The notes: generated by a model not told the origin, from the sequence alone. A DNA stretch of 64,000 nt from Rhizophagus clarus (GCA_015698045.1 BLAL01000043.1:992001-1056000); one strand, 5' to 3'. Shown: positions 35,929 through 48,817, numbered from the stretch's first letter. Made by a program: numbers and translations.

Positions 35929-36322
35929 TAGGGATGGCAACGGTCGGTCACGGTCGGTTATCGGTCGGTCATAACCGGTTAAGGGTCTTTGACCGACCGA
36001 CCGTTTTGGCTGACCGTTTTCCTGACCGTTTAACCGACCGTTTAACCGACCACTTTTTTTCTTTTTAACGAATTTAATCAAGACAAAACGTTAAAAAGTG
36101 TTTTTATTAGCGAATTTTATCAAACAAAAAATGTTATTTAACTTTTTTATTGATTAAATTCGTTAAAAGAAATGCCAAGTGGATTAGGTTGGCTAAATGG
36201 TCGGTTAACGGTCGGTCAAACGGTCGGTCAAAACGGTCGGTCAGAAGCCTTTGACCGACCGATATCGGTCACGGTTATAACCGGTCATGACCGGTTAATA
36301 ACCGTGACCGTTGCCATCCCTA
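35929..36322. mobile_element. hAT-type MITE, 394 bp
   Basis: The ends are TAGGGATGGCAACGGTC and GACCGTTGCCATCCCTA, perfectly inverted, with a perfect 8-base duplication ATGTTAAT at 35921..35928 and 36323..36330. It is closely related to the 16105 element: the same TTTTTAACGAATTTAATCAA interior and the same CGGTCGGT sub-terminal words, without the 12-base expansion. The short frames spanning both ends are artefacts. Confidence 0.93.
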
Positions 36323-36484
36323 ATGTTAATATGAAAACAATTATTAATTCACTCAAAAAATTTATCTTCGAGATAATTAATATTGTTATTCTTTAAATCA
36401 AGTATTTATAAATTATATTTCACATTAAATAAACCATTCCAATCATTATAATTATTATTTAAAATATTAGATTTAATTCTGTAT

Positions 36485-36652
36485 CCTATAAAAAAAAGTA
36501 GATGCGTTTTCTTCGGTATAATAAACGTATCTTATGAGATACGAAATTGTGTATTTTCTCGTATCTCTCAGTATATAAAAACGTATCTAATCGTATTACT
36601 TAGTGCTCAAACGTATCTTTCAGCATAAAAAATGTATCTGCTTTTTGATAGG
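36485..36652. mobile_element. Small fold-back element built on ACGTATCT words
   Basis: Ends CCTATAAAAAAAAGTAGATG and CATTTTTTATGC/CTTTTTGATAGG are inverted imperfectly, flanked by GTAT on both sides (36481-36484, 36653-36656). The interior repeats ACGTATCT / AGATACG in both orientations. There is no coding capacity. Confidence 0.5.
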
Positions 36653-38033
36653 GTATATAATAATGATCATTAGTCAATTAGAATAGCAATTATTTGAAAT
36701 CACATTAGTTGAATTTAGTCAAAATATTATAATAATGTATTAAACCGATTTTACACTAGTTCAATTATATTGGTCTTTTTCAAATCAAATATTTAAATTT
36801 GACTTTCCTAATTAATTTAATTAACTCTCAAATAAGTTATTAGTTAGAAATAAAATATTAGATGGAATGTAAATATATTACCTTAATATCAAATGATTTC
36901 CTTAAAAAATCAAGAAAAGTTCGTGATTTATATATCCAGATTTGTAATTTTATAATAAATGATAAATATGGGTAACGAAACCTAAACTTCTCGAAACTCT
37001 TTAGGTATAGATACAGTATGTCCGAAATATAATTTCTACATCCATCTATTTTTTTCGAAATCCAATTCCCGATACGAAACTTATATAACCTAAATTAACC
37101 GAAACTTATTTTATAATTTTACTAAAAAAAAATATTATTATTCATTCAAATTTATGCCATTATTAATTATACTAATAACAACTACTTACTTACTTTAATA
37201 TAGACATAAGATTAAAATTCTGAACTAACTATTGCCTATTTGCTACTTCAATAGAATTTGTGGAGTTAATTTTCTTCGAAGCTAAAGTTTTTCAACCATC
37301 TTTTTAAAGTGATTATAAAGCAATGTTCCGAAAAAAAAAAAAAATTAATTATCGTGATTTTGGTGTCTCGTGTCTGGCACAGCAATCAGCTGGATATCGG
37401 AATAATTCCGGAATTCAGTGGAAGTTTAGGTTACGAATTTCGTATATATCGAAACTAGAAGCTTTTGGAAATACTCTCAAGGGTTTCGTTACGCATGTTT
37501 AATAAATGAGAGATTTAATAATGAATTTCCAGAAATTACATAATGTATGAATACATAATTCCAAATATCATATAAATTATCAGTATTTAAAATAAATAAT
37601 AAAGGATTAAAAAGTAAATTAATAACCAATTGAAATTACTTTATTCCTTAACGTTCATATGTAACACTATTAGTAATAAATTCTCATAATTTTACTTATG
37701 ACAGATATTTCTTAATAAATAATGTTTTTCCAATATTTTCGCTTATTCGATCCTTCCACTATTATAAAAATTATGGTATATATAAATAAAAACTTATTAA
37801 AATAACTAAAATAGTACCGATGATCCAGATAATTGATGTATGTTTCGTTATTTTTATAAAACGGTTAACGTTTTATAATTAACTATTCTTTATATAAATA
37901 TTAAATATTAGGATTTTTTTTTTATAAATTAAATAAGAATGCTAAAAAAAAAGTAAATTTACACTTCAATAATACGATAATTACATGATTACGAAAATTT
38001 TTTGCGATTTTGTTTTTGTTAAAATATTTCTTA
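36653..38033. other. Intergenic; shared 3' flank of methyltransferase copies
   Basis: From about 36920 this matches the region downstream of copy B. The stretch 37850-38033 also resembles the 3' flanks of copies B and D (AAAACGTTAACCGTTTTATAAA-like block). No gene was recognised. Confidence 0.5.
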
Positions 38034-39468
38034 TTATGGTTGTCCATTAGATAATTGTTTTTGGGCCCAAAATCTGACGTGAACACACTCAGTGTTGGTT
38101 TGATTAAATTCTTCAGCTAGATTTTTTGTCAAATCTCTGTATTCTTCTTCAGAAATTCCCATTTCCTCACTTATAACTTTAACTGTCATATCTGAAGTAA
38201 AATAAGAAATGACAATATCTTGAAAAACTAAACCAATTTTACCGCCATTAGGTCCCACGATAAAATCTTTTTCAACTCGATGAACTTTTCCTATATTTGG
38301 TTGTAATTCAAATTTTGAATCTAAATTATATATCATTTTAACATCTATATTTCGTTTTAAACAAGATGCCCAAGCTATAATGTTTTATGAAAAGTAAAAA
38401 TTAGTAATTTTACAATACATATAGTATTAATACATGAAACTAAGATTAATAGCAATGAATATAATTACTTGCATCCGTTATTTTACGAAAAATTGGACCT
38501 TCACCAACGTAACCATTACGTCTATCAGCTACTTCAATATATCCACCTGGTTTTGTCACTCTACAAAAAAAAAAAAAAAAAAAACTATAAAGATCAGCTC
38601 AGGTTGGCAAAAGCAAAACAAAATATATGGGTGAATGCTGGGAAAAGGGACCAAATTGAAAATTTTTTTCAAAAAAAAAGTTCTTAAGTAAAATAGATTC
38701 AAATTTAATCATCTGATTCAGAACATTTGTTATTTAATTTAAAAAAAATTTTTTTTAACAATTTGGTCCCTTTTCCAAGCATTCACCCCATGTATGATAA
38801 TATTTATTTTTTCATTTGAAAAAAAAAAAATACCTAATGAGCTCAGAAAGAACGAAATCCCATTGATCTGGCATAAACATAAGGCTCATTAATTCTGCAT
38901 GTGTGAAATCAAATTCGTTATCTTGAAATGATAATCCATTAATTACATCGGCTTCGAAGAATTCAAGATTATTAGGTTTTATCTATCAAATTTATATATG
39001 AAAAAAGGATTAAAATTTCGAATTTATTTCACAAACAAATAAAATAAAAATTTTTTGTTACCTCTTGCGGAAATACAGGTTTAATATCAACACCGAAAAA
39101 ATGAGAATTTTCATATTTGTTTGATAAATCTAATAACCATGTACCAGGACCACATCTTTAAAATATAAATCATAAATATATGTGTTTCGAGATAATTGAG
39201 ATATTCAATTAAAAGATTTCACTTACCCAATATCCAAAACTTTACACCCTCCTTTAATTAATTTATCCTCAATTGGAGAAGAAAAATTACTTTGAAATAT
39301 GTAACCTCTAAGAAAATGATACATATGTAATCTATCAATAGAACCGGAATCCGTCGACAAATAATAGTCCAATAACTTTTCTTGTTTTTCTTGTTCTGAT
39401 TCTATTTTATCAAATTCTCGTATTTTTTTTATTGACGAGTGAGTGTGCCTCGAACTCTTATTACCCAT
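38034..39468 (-). CDS. SAM-dependent methyltransferase, copy C (5 exons, 305 aa)
   Basis: Exons on the minus strand: 39468-39227, 39155-39062, 38982-38834, 38560-38469 and 38374-38034, with exons 2-4 again 94, 149 and 92 nt. The total is 306 codons with stop. The SAM loop LDIGCGPGTWLLDLSNKYE, FFGVDIKPVFP, VTKPGGYIEVADR and the C-terminal VRFWAQKQL are all present. The N-terminus is MGNKSSR, which also satisfies the myristoylation consensus. A run of 19 As next to exon 4 (intron 3) is the main low-complexity feature. It lies 9 kb from copy B in the same orientation, and flanking similarity indicates segmental duplication. Confidence 0.9.
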
Positions 39469-40398
39469 TATTTTAATAATCTGAAGAGCAGAATAAGATA
39501 AAATAATTGCATAAAATTTTATTAAATAAGTTAAACTAATCGGGTTCAGGAAAAAAGGGGTTCAAATTTATATGAATCCCACGCACGACGGTTTTATGCA
39601 TTACGTAACAAATTATCGGCGCATTTTGCCGTGTGGATGATTGTGTTACCAAATCTCAATTTACTTTGTAATTGTTTTTATGTGAGCTTATCAATAAAAT
39701 GTCTTGGCATATCACGTGGTAAAGGAAAATCTACGATAGGTTTAATTTACGATTACATTTAATGATGTGGTATTGCCGATTTTAGAAACTTATAATCTTG
39801 AAATTTGTCAACAAATACAACAAATAATATAAAAACTTTCACAAACGTATTACAATCGTTTTTGTTTTGTAGTAGGATGTATTAACGAACATTAATGAAC
39901 ATGCAAAAAAAGAAAACATATATATAACTTAACCAGTATAATTAAAAATTAAGAATTAAATGGTTAGCTTGCTTTATTATATTCTAATATCTTTTTGCAT
40001 GTTCATGTATTTATTAAGAAGTTATTAATTATTTGTTTATTATGTCGTTATTTATACTTTTACTAAATTAAATTTATGAGCAAAAAAATGTCCGAACAAC
40101 ATTAATTTTAAATTCATTAATTATTTTTATATGGTGACTTGTTTATATGACATGACTGCATTATTTACTATACCGTCTGTTTAGGTTTAGAAACACATTT
40201 TATTTGATATAAACAACGTTACTTACAATTCTGTGTACAGTCCCTATTTATTGCTTCAGTTTTTTCCCGTAGATTTAGATTACTTAAATAATGTAACCTG
40301 AAAATCAAATCTTTTTTTTTTAAAAATATTTTTTTTTTATTTTATTTTTGTAAAAAAAAACAAATACAGGAATCTCCGAATCTGGTCCTACTTTTTTA
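39469..40398 (-). repeat. Duplicated upstream segment of copy C
   Basis: The TATA-like AATTTATATG at 39565..39574, the GTGTTACC word near 39650, and the AAATGGTTAGCTTGCTTTAT and TTCATGTATTTATTAAGAAG blocks near 39960-40022 match the upstream sequence of copies A and B. Similarity fades before the hAT element at 40399. Confidence 0.6.
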
Positions 40399-40890
40399 TA
40401 GGGATGCCAAAAGTTCGGTTATAACCGGTTTTTGCCGGTTCGGTTTCGGTTCGGTTTTAGTCCAAGACCGACCGGTTAACCGTCGGTTTTATATATAAAA
40501 AAACCGATGAAGAACCGATCGGTTAATTGTAAACATATCCCGAAAAAAATATCTTTGTTTCAATTGAGAATAACTAAAAAAACATGAATTTTAATATTTA
40601 ATTTATAGTACTTTCCTTTTTGCATTGAGATTATAGGGAGAATTTAATTTTGTGCGTTGATCACGTGATTTTTAGTATCCCCAAAATCAGCACTATTTTT
40701 GTAAGAAAAAATTATGTAAATTTAAATGTTATTATTAAATAAAGTCATAATTAGCACTTTCTAATAATATTTTATTCGGTTTTGCAATCGGTTTTGCAGT
40801 TCAGTTTTATCGGTCAGTTTTGCGGTCGGTTCGGTTTTGGCTGAAAACCGCGGTTTTAAAACCGAACTGAACCGACTGTTGGCATCCCTA
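40399..40890. mobile_element. hAT-type MITE, third family, 492 bp
   Basis: Ends TAGGGATGCCAAAAGTTCGG and CCGACTGTTGGCATCCCTA are inverted, flanked by a perfect 8-base duplication CTTTTTTA (40391..40398 and 40891..40898). CGGTTCGGTTT / AAACCGAAC words fill the sub-terminal regions, and the centre is AT-rich. There is no transposase. Confidence 0.9.
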
Positions 40891-42150
40891 CTTTTTTAAT
40901 GACAATTAAATTATAATCTTTCATACAACGAATTTCGAATTAATATTCAAGATTTATTATTAAGAATACAAATATTCATAAATCCATAAATATTCCTATA
41001 TTCTAATTACGGAATTAAGCATTAAAGTTACATTTTTAATTATGGGTATCACAAATCATCAAAGTATAAATAAATCGAAACAGGAGTGCATTATCAGCTG
41101 ACCTGTCAAAAGAATTAACGCATTACAACATTTAACCAAACGATATTAATGATGTTGATAGGCTTCATATACATCATAATTATTTGAAAATAATTGGGTA
41201 TCTTTAAATATAATATTTGTTTATATGTATTTTTGTTTGTTTGATGCGAGAATTATTAATAAGTTTTCTATTGATATGAAACCAATACTTTGTGAAAGGT
41301 GAGAAAGAGTATTCTAACCTATCAGCGTCAGACTCTTTTTTCCAAGTATTATTTTAAAAATTATTTCTGAATGTACTGTATAATTCTCTAGAATATGAAG
41401 CTTCTTGCATAATTAGAAGCGTATATTGACACGAATGAAATGTAAAAAACTTTTTTAGAATTTTTGTTTATAGCTGTCATAATCAAAACCCCGGGAATTT
41501 ATTAATAACTTTAATACTCATCTCCATTAAAAACTTCGTGCCGCCCACGGCATGCAGCTTTTTTTTAATATACGGAAACGGTCAATAGAAAAGGGTGAAA
41601 TCCAAAATTTGGTCAAAATTTAATCGAATCTTAGTCACATACACAAAGTTAGATTAATAACCAAAATTAGCGAAAATTTTGATTTCCCTCTTTTCTATTG
41701 ACCGTCTCCCATATATATATAATATGTATATTATAATCACGATCGAACCCATTATTTATAAATTTCAAACCTTTCTTTATAGTATACTTACTCGCTCATA
41801 GAATATTTGCGCAATTTTCTTTGTAGAGAAATCATTTCCACTTCAAATCATTATTAAAAACTTGTGGAATCGGTAAAAACTAAATTTACAACTTTTAACC
41901 TAAACTCAAAACGTTGTTGACTTCATCTTTATCATTCATTTTAGAATTTTGGCAGGAAACTTTGAGTTTTGACATTTATAACTGAGAATTTTCTTTTAAC
42001 CTTGTGAATGATAACTCCAACCAAATCTTTCCAAATTCGAAATTATATGATTGGTTTGGTTATTGTCCAAGGACACAAGTGTAGTACAGGAGTTTTTCTG
42101 TCCAAGCCACGTTTGGTCACGTGATATAATTACTTCAAAAAAAAAAAAAA
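40891..42150. other. Intergenic with a 150-bp fold-back element
   Basis: At 41567..41716 the sequence ACGGTCAATAGAAAAGGG and its inverse CCCTCTTTTCTATTGACCGT form imperfect inverted ends of about 40 bases around a short spacer, flanked by ATATA on both sides. The remainder holds no supported gene. Confidence 0.5.
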
Positions 42151-42159
42151 AAGGATTTT

Positions 42160-42807
42160 GGTTTGAAATCCCATAAAATTGTTAAAAGGGCAGAAGGTTC
42201 ATATTCGTTTAAATTGGGTTTTTTTTTTTGAAAATTGTCAAACCTTACGCGAAGCTTTAGAAACAACGTTTACTTACGAACGAATAAAATTATAAATGGG
42301 TTCGATCGTCGTCTAGTGCCGTTAAGGAGAAGGAGGTGTCAAAGGTTGTCTGAAAAAGCTACTGGGAAAAGCAACGGTACTTCATTCAGGTCCAAGCAGA
42401 ATACAGGGAAGGGGTTTCGGCTTAACGCACCTAACCACCAACGAGCAAGGACCGCTAACGCGAAATCTTTAGATAAAGGGAATTATAGGAGTAGATTTTA
42501 TCTCTCCGCTTTCTTTGATGTAGTATTTGGAGTTTCCCTGTTTTTCCTTTTGCCCATTCTTGTTCGTTTTTATTTGTTTGTTTATACACGCTACCGCTTT
42601 GGTCTTAACCTGATTTTCATTTTAAGCAGCAAGGATTTATCCAATGGCCGTTTATTATTGATCGTAGAAACGGGCTGAGCCAAGATTAAAAGAGTAGGCG
42701 TGTCACCTGGTGTGACGCTTCAATTTATATGGTGCATGTGACTACTGTAAAATTTTAAAAGTACTGGTAAATCTACAGTTTGAATTGGGCGACCTTGTCT
42801 TTATCTG

Positions 42808-42838
<31 letters not shown>

Positions 42839-42840
42839 AA
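42160..42840 (+). mobile_element. Diverged LINE-like insertion with AAAT-repeat tail
   Basis: The region is more GC-rich than its surroundings and ends in a TAAA repeat tail (42808..42836). In the first part one frame gives KLGFF and, after a slip in an 11-base T run, the next frame gives QTLREALETTFTYER. This aligns with TYEDLKTALESPFIYER of the element at 0.4 kb. A stop follows at once, so ORF1 is broken. The open frame 42235..42678 (147 aa) lies in a different frame from this similarity and I do not regard it as a gene. No target duplication was found. Confidence 0.6.
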
Positions 42841-43072
42841 AATAAGCTGATAGACAAACAGATCCCGTTGGAGTCCTGTTCATAATTAAATTTTGCGTAT
42901 AAATTTGTTAATTATGAATTTATTGACGAATATTGTAACTTAAATATATTACATTTATTATAATCATTACACTATCTTAATCGTTTCGTAAAAGCTTAAA
43001 TTTTAAATTCAAAATCTTAATTAAATAACATTTTAATAATAGTTTAAATTTTCTTAAATCTTAATAATTTTT

Positions 43073-46000
43073 TTATTTTGCTTTTTGAAACCACATAATC
43101 GCCTCAAAAATATTCTTTTTAATACCAATACCATGCATATAACAAATTCCAACAGCAGATTGTGCTTTAGAATTTCCATTCCTTGCGGATTTTAAATACC
43201 ATTTGAACGCTTCTTCTTCATCTTTAATTACACCAATACCATTTTGATAATAATAACCAACTATATATTGACCATCTTCATTATCTCCTTCAGCAGATTT
43301 TATATACCATTCAAGTGCTTGCTCATTATTTTTTATCGTACCTAAACCATTTTCAAAACAATTTCCAATGTAATATTGAGCGAGTGAATTTCCATTATTT
43401 GCAAACTTTAAATACCATTTAAACGCTTGTTCTTTATCTTTCATATTCTTAAAACATAATTTAAGATTATAATATGTTAAAATGTCTCCACCTTCCGTTG
43501 ATTTTAAATACCATTTACTTGCTTCACTTTCATCTTTATCTGTTCCAATTCCGTTTTCATAACAATATCCTAAACAGAATTGGGTAAGATTGTTCCCAGC
43601 TTTAGAAAATTCTAAAAATAAATTAAATGCCTCCTCTTCATTTTTTTCGGTACCTATTCCTTTCATATAACATAATCCAAGATTATATTGTCCCAAAGTA
43701 TCACACCCTTCAGCAGATTTTAAATACCAATTAAACGCTTCTGTTTCATTTTTCTCAACACTAATTCCTTCCTCGTAACAAATTCCAACTTTGCATTGTC
43801 CGGAAGCATTTCCGTTATCAGCAGATTTCAAATACCATTCAAAAGCCTTACTTTCATTCTTAATCGTACCCACTCCTTCTTCATAACATAAACCAAGATT
43901 ATATTGACCAGAAGGATCACCACCTTCAGCTGCTTTTAAGTACCAATTAAATGCTTCATATTTATTTTGAACAATTCCTAATGATCCATTATCATAACAT
44001 AATCCAACATTACATTGTCCACATGCATTTCCACCTTCTGCCGATTTTTTATAACATTCAAATGCATTTGTTTCATTTTTAGGTGTACCAATTCCACATT
44101 CATAAAAATATCCAAGCATACATTGAGCCACAAGATTTCCATTTTCTGAAGATTTTGAAATCCATTCGAATGCTTTTTCAAAATCTTGTTCTATATTATC
44201 ATTTATTCCATTATAATAAAGTGTTCCTAAAAAATATTGTCCAATAGATAGAAGAATAATTTTTAAACTAAGAAAAGAATTTTTATCATATGTTCTATTA
44301 TAAAAATCTGAATTATAAGATTTTTGTTTCATATCAAAATAATCATCATCTACTGAACCTTTTAAATAGAATTCAAAAGCTTTCATTAAATCTATTTCAT
44401 CACATCCAATACCATTTTCATAAAAGAAACCGAGTAAATTTGTAAAATAATTTTGATTTTTATGATTTAACATCATTTCTAATAAATATTTTGATGATAA
44501 ATGTTCGTTAACACCCCGATGATTTTTAATAAATTCATTTAACCATTCTGAACTAACGTTCTTATTATTTGATATATAAAATTGATAAATAAATTCCAAT
44601 AATAATTTTTGTAAAATTAATTCATTAATATCCTTGTTCATATTTTCTAAAGAATATCTAATCTCTAAAGTTGTACCAGGTTTAGATAATAATTCATCTA
44701 AAGAATTTTTTTCATTAGAATTTTCTACCAAAGTTGAACCAGAATCGATGATCGTGGAGTTACTCGAGGCCATGATAATACTGGATTTATTATCATCAGT
44801 CTTATATTTCGTCTTGTACATGGTTAATAAATCTAATATCGTTGATGAAGAACTTGATAAAATTGAAGAAATGGAATTTTTCCTAGTATTTAAAATATGA
44901 TCATGCTCAACATGATCGTCGTTGTTAATTATTGGCTTAAGTGACGATGTATCATTGTTAAAAAAGTAATTAAACCCTATTGTTATATCTTTAGTTATTT
45001 CTACTTCGTCAAGTTTTCGTAAAACCTGTTGAATACTTGGTCTGTCCTTTAGATTCCCTTCCCAACAAGCTAAAATACCATAAAAGGTTAGATTGAATAA
45101 ATAAAATGCCGTAGATAGTCAAGTTGTTTACGATAATTACTTACCTGTATAAATATCTACATATTTACTTGGGGTTCCTTTAATGAAAGTTTCTCTTTTC
45201 CCTCCAATAATCAATTGAACTAAACTAAAATCAGGCAATTCAGATTCGAATGGAGGCCTGCCACTTGAAATTTGCCAAAGTAAGACACCAACACTATATA
45301 CATCCGATTTTTTATTTCTAATAAATTCTTGATGATTTTTCAAATACTCTGGGTCAGCATATTGAATATAAGTACCATATATTTTTGAAACAGCATTCGT
45401 TAACTTTTTTACTTTTTTGGTAATGCCGAAACCGCTTAATTTAATATTTCCATCTTTAATAAGAATATCATCAGAATTCTATAATCGAATCGTAATAACG
45501 TTAATAATGTTCAATGAATATAAGAATTAATAAGACGAATAAAACTTACTAAATTTTGATGAACGATGTCATTTTCGTGTAAACAATTTACTGCGTCCAC
45601 AAGTTGTTTTGCAAATTTTAATTTTACGTCCCATTTAAGTTGTAAAAACGATTTCTTCAAGAAATCACGAAGTGTTCCTTCATCAGCATGTTCCAAAAGC
45701 AGCATATATTGATATTGTCCTCGATCTATCGGTAGCGAGAGTAATAAAATTTGAATGATTGAAATTTTCAAAATTAATTTTTTTTGATTACTCTCGTTGC
45801 GTCCTTTAACTTGTTAGTATCTATTCAAAGTTGAGTTTAATATCGTCTCATTATTGTTTCGGTTAATATTTATACATTTTGGTAATATATCATTTTTCTC
45901 CAATATGTTCTTTTCCATTAAAAATTTATCGTAAATAATAATTTATTTTTTATCGAGACATTCTTTAAGACATTAAATAAATTAATGCAAGCATACCTTC

Positions 46001-46394
46001 TTTAGTTACACCATAGAAACGTAAAATATTATCGTGTAATTCAACCTTTCGATGTTGTTTTACCTAAAAAAATTAATAATAATTTAAAAAACATTTTTTT
46101 TTTTTTTTTCTTTTTAAAACGTGTAAAAAAATATAATGATAAAGTATAAAAATATGTGATAAATATTCCTACCTCGTTAACAAAATTTTGAATGGTAAAA
46201 GATTGATTAAAAATTATAGGTCTCAAAAGCATAGGTTTATGATAAATTTTTGAATTAGCGATATAAGCCCTGGCCGCAGCATCACCAATATATTTTAAGT
46301 TATTAAAAGTATGAAATTCGTGAAATATAATATGTTCCTTGTACAACACATCAGTAATCCAACCATTTCGGTCCGATGAATTTGTCAACGACAT
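43073..46394 (-). CDS. Pseudokinase fused to Sel1 repeats (5 exons, 931 aa)
   Basis: Exons: 46394-46173, 46063-45997, 45725-45550, 45478-45145 and 45069-43073, total 932 codons with stop. Residues 1 to about 310 follow the kinase fold of Rhizophagus Sel1-kinases: ELHDNILRFYGVTKE, MLLLEHADEGTLRDFL, KSDVYSVGVLLWQISSGRPP and CWEGNLKDRPSIQQVL. Catalytic residues are lost: the VAIK lysine position reads MLLR, HRD is HQN, DFG is GFG, and the glycine loop is GDAAARA. It is therefore predicted to be a pseudokinase. The last exon encodes about 11 Sel1 repeats of about 36 residues (pattern AFEWYLKSAEGGN..GQYNLGLCYEEGIGT), which form a helical scaffold for protein binding. A Ser-rich linker joins the two parts. 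A scaffold or adaptor role in signalling is inferred. The gene appears intact. Confidence 0.88.
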
Positions 46395-47640
46395 TTTTTT
46401 TTTTTTTTTGGTAGGAAAAAAAAAAAAAAAAATTTTTATACAATTTATAAGAAAAATAACATGTGATTATATAACATTTCGACATATTTTGATAATGTTT
46501 CATGTCATGCTGAGTGATGCATATGTTGTAAGTATATCATTTGCTTTGCATGTTTTTGCATTATACATCACATTACAATGTGACGGCATATTCCAATTTT
46601 GGTAGGTAATTTCGTTAATTTAGGTAAAGATTGATGTGAGCATGAGATCAATGAGAGAAAAGTAAATTGAAACCAAAAAAGGATTCATAAACAATAATTT
46701 GCATTTTTAATGAAATTTACATAATAATCATAAGAATTTCTCAATATTAATTATTCAAAAATAGAAATTTAACATTTTATAATCGATATTACCAAAGTTT
46801 TTTCTCCGCAGTATTTTTCTTTATCTTTTTGATTAGAAATTTTTTATTGCCCGGAGGACTATTTCTGGATACATAATTGTCTGGCGTATTGATTTTAAGC
46901 ATCCTTCCACAATGTCACCTTTATTTTCATTTCTTCCTGAGTCGTAAAACTTTATCTGTTATAGTGATAATTGAACGCTACGCAGTAACGTGCATACTGC
47001 GGCCTTCAGGCTGATTCAAATCACGTGATCTATAAACTTATCCGTTTAGTTACAAACGAACTTAACGAACACTTCCGAAATTAGAAAAATATTAATTTCC
47101 ATTTACTAACGTTTACTTCCTTTCGAAGCAGATATAATATGTATTTTAGTTGACCAAATGGTGAAATACTCGCAATACTTTAAATGAACTCGCAATCCAT
47201 CCTTTCACTTGACGCTTCTATCAATTTTCTCCCTATAGGGAGGGTTTCAAGCACACATTAAATCAAAAAAGAAAAAAAAAACCTTTGTCACTACACTGTC
47301 TTCAATCTTCACAACTTATATTAAGATATTTATATATATAACTGATAAAGAAATTTTCGTAATGACGAGTCAAATGAGATCAACAGATCACTAAGCGGCA
47401 TTTTCCGAAAACACGCAGTACAACGTGTCATTCGTTTAAACAGAATAATTTGAAAATTTATTATTAGCAATATATTCGATAATAATTCGATACATAATAA
47501 TATAAACTATTAATTATGATAAATAAAAATATTAATATATACTACATACTAATTATAATATAAATAAAAATATAATAAAAATATAGTAATTATAAACCAC
47601 TAATTATATTAAATATAATAATATAAACTGTAAATCATAA
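46395..47640. other. Intergenic upstream of the pseudokinase gene
   Basis: The opposing A and T runs at 46397-46435 lie just before the ATG. The rest is AT-rich. A CACGTGAT word lies near 47022. No gene was recognised. Confidence 0.4.
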
Positions 47641-48030
47641 ATATAATTATTATAATATTGACAATATATCCAAAAAATTCTTTTGCTTCTTCATTCGATT
47701 AATTATTTCTCTTTTTCTTACAACTTTACTTTGTGATACTTTATATTTTGTTCCTTTTAGTGTATCTGTTTAAAAGAATTTCCAATCTTTCTTTGTCAAT
47801 TTTTCCTTCCATGAGGATCTTTCTTGCATATAAACAATTGAGATCACAATAATACTTTGCTTCATGCTGTTTCTTTTCTTTCACATTCTTGATTCTTTTG
47901 AGAGCAAGAGGAAATCTTTTTTGTTGTTTGCCATATCTAAAGACTGGTCCTTGCAAATTAACTTCTTGATGAGGAAATCTTGTCATTTCTAAAGACTGGT
48001 CTTTGTGAATATATATTAACTTCTTGATTA
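47641..48030 (-). pseudogene. Basic, frameshifted remnant of unknown function
   Basis: One frame (47986..47741, 81 aa) starts MTRFPHQEVNLQGPVFRYGK and is Lys/Arg-rich. After a one-base slip near 47765 the next frame continues DTLKGTKYKVSQSKVVRK to a stop near 47650. Upstream, a 55-base stretch repeats the QEVN..(Q)GPVFR coding block in another frame. The pattern suggests a decayed, locally duplicated gene. No domain was recognised. It may have belonged with the zinc-knuckle fragment on the other side of the element at 48180. Confidence 0.35.
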
Positions 48031-48179
48031 GAAACTAGCGACTATCTCATTATATCCATTTGGTTCCAGATCTAAATGTGAAAATAAGTTGAACATTCCG
48101 GTTATATGATAACCAGTAGGCTTTGAACCATAAGACCATACGGAAGAAGGGTTATGTATAAGAGAAAAATCAGAACCCC

Positions 48180-48811
48180 TATAAAAAATAAGTGTCCGGA
48201 TAATGTCTGGAAAAATTGTCTAAATAATTGTCCGGAAATTCTGGACACCATGTGTCCGGAAACTGTTCCGAAAACACTGCATTTTCAGGATATTAGGAAT
48301 TTGTTCTGAAATTGTCCGGAAATGTATTTTCGTAAAATTTTGCCACAAAAGATGATCAATGGATAGATGATCATTATTATTCCTTAACCCAAAATTTTTA
48401 TTTCATAAATATATAGTATTTTTGCCTGCTCTGCAATTTTAATTAGTACGACAGAAAAGATTTTGAATGTCAGTTTTGTGCTTTTTGCATTTTTTTACAA
48501 AATTAATTTATCCTTTTTTGGAAATAGTATCCAGAATTTGTCCTGAACTTTTCATGTCCGGAATTTGTCTATCTGGTTTTTTTACTATGTCTAGAATTTG
48601 TCCAGGTTTAACTGTCTGGAATTTGTCCAAAATTTTATACCGAACAAATACTGGATGAATTCTGGACAAAGTTAGGATATGTCAAAATTTTAAGTATCAG
48701 AAGAGTGTCAGACATGTACCAAAAAAGTGGACATTTTCTGGACACATCAGATTTATTCTGGACATTTTCCAGACATTTTTGACAACATTTTCCAGACATT
48801 TATTTTTTACA
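48180..48811. mobile_element. Miniature element rich in TGTCCGGA / TCTGGACA words
   Basis: Inverted ends of about 27 bases: ATAAAAAATAAGTGTCCGGA on the left and TCCAGACATTTATTTTTTAC on the right. The body repeats TGTCCGGAA, GGAATTTGTCC and TTCTGGACA many times in both orientations. The target duplication is not clear. The frame at 48467..48658 is an artefact of these words. Confidence 0.6.
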
Positions 48812-48817
48812 GGAAAC

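Noticed and set aside
42235..42678. 147-aa frame as a host gene
   Set aside because: Recognisable retroelement ORF1 similarity runs in a different frame and is interrupted; this frame has no relatives in the window.
43978..44181. Minus-strand 67-aa frame inside the Sel1 region
   Set aside because: Out-of-frame shadow of the repeat-rich Sel1 exon.
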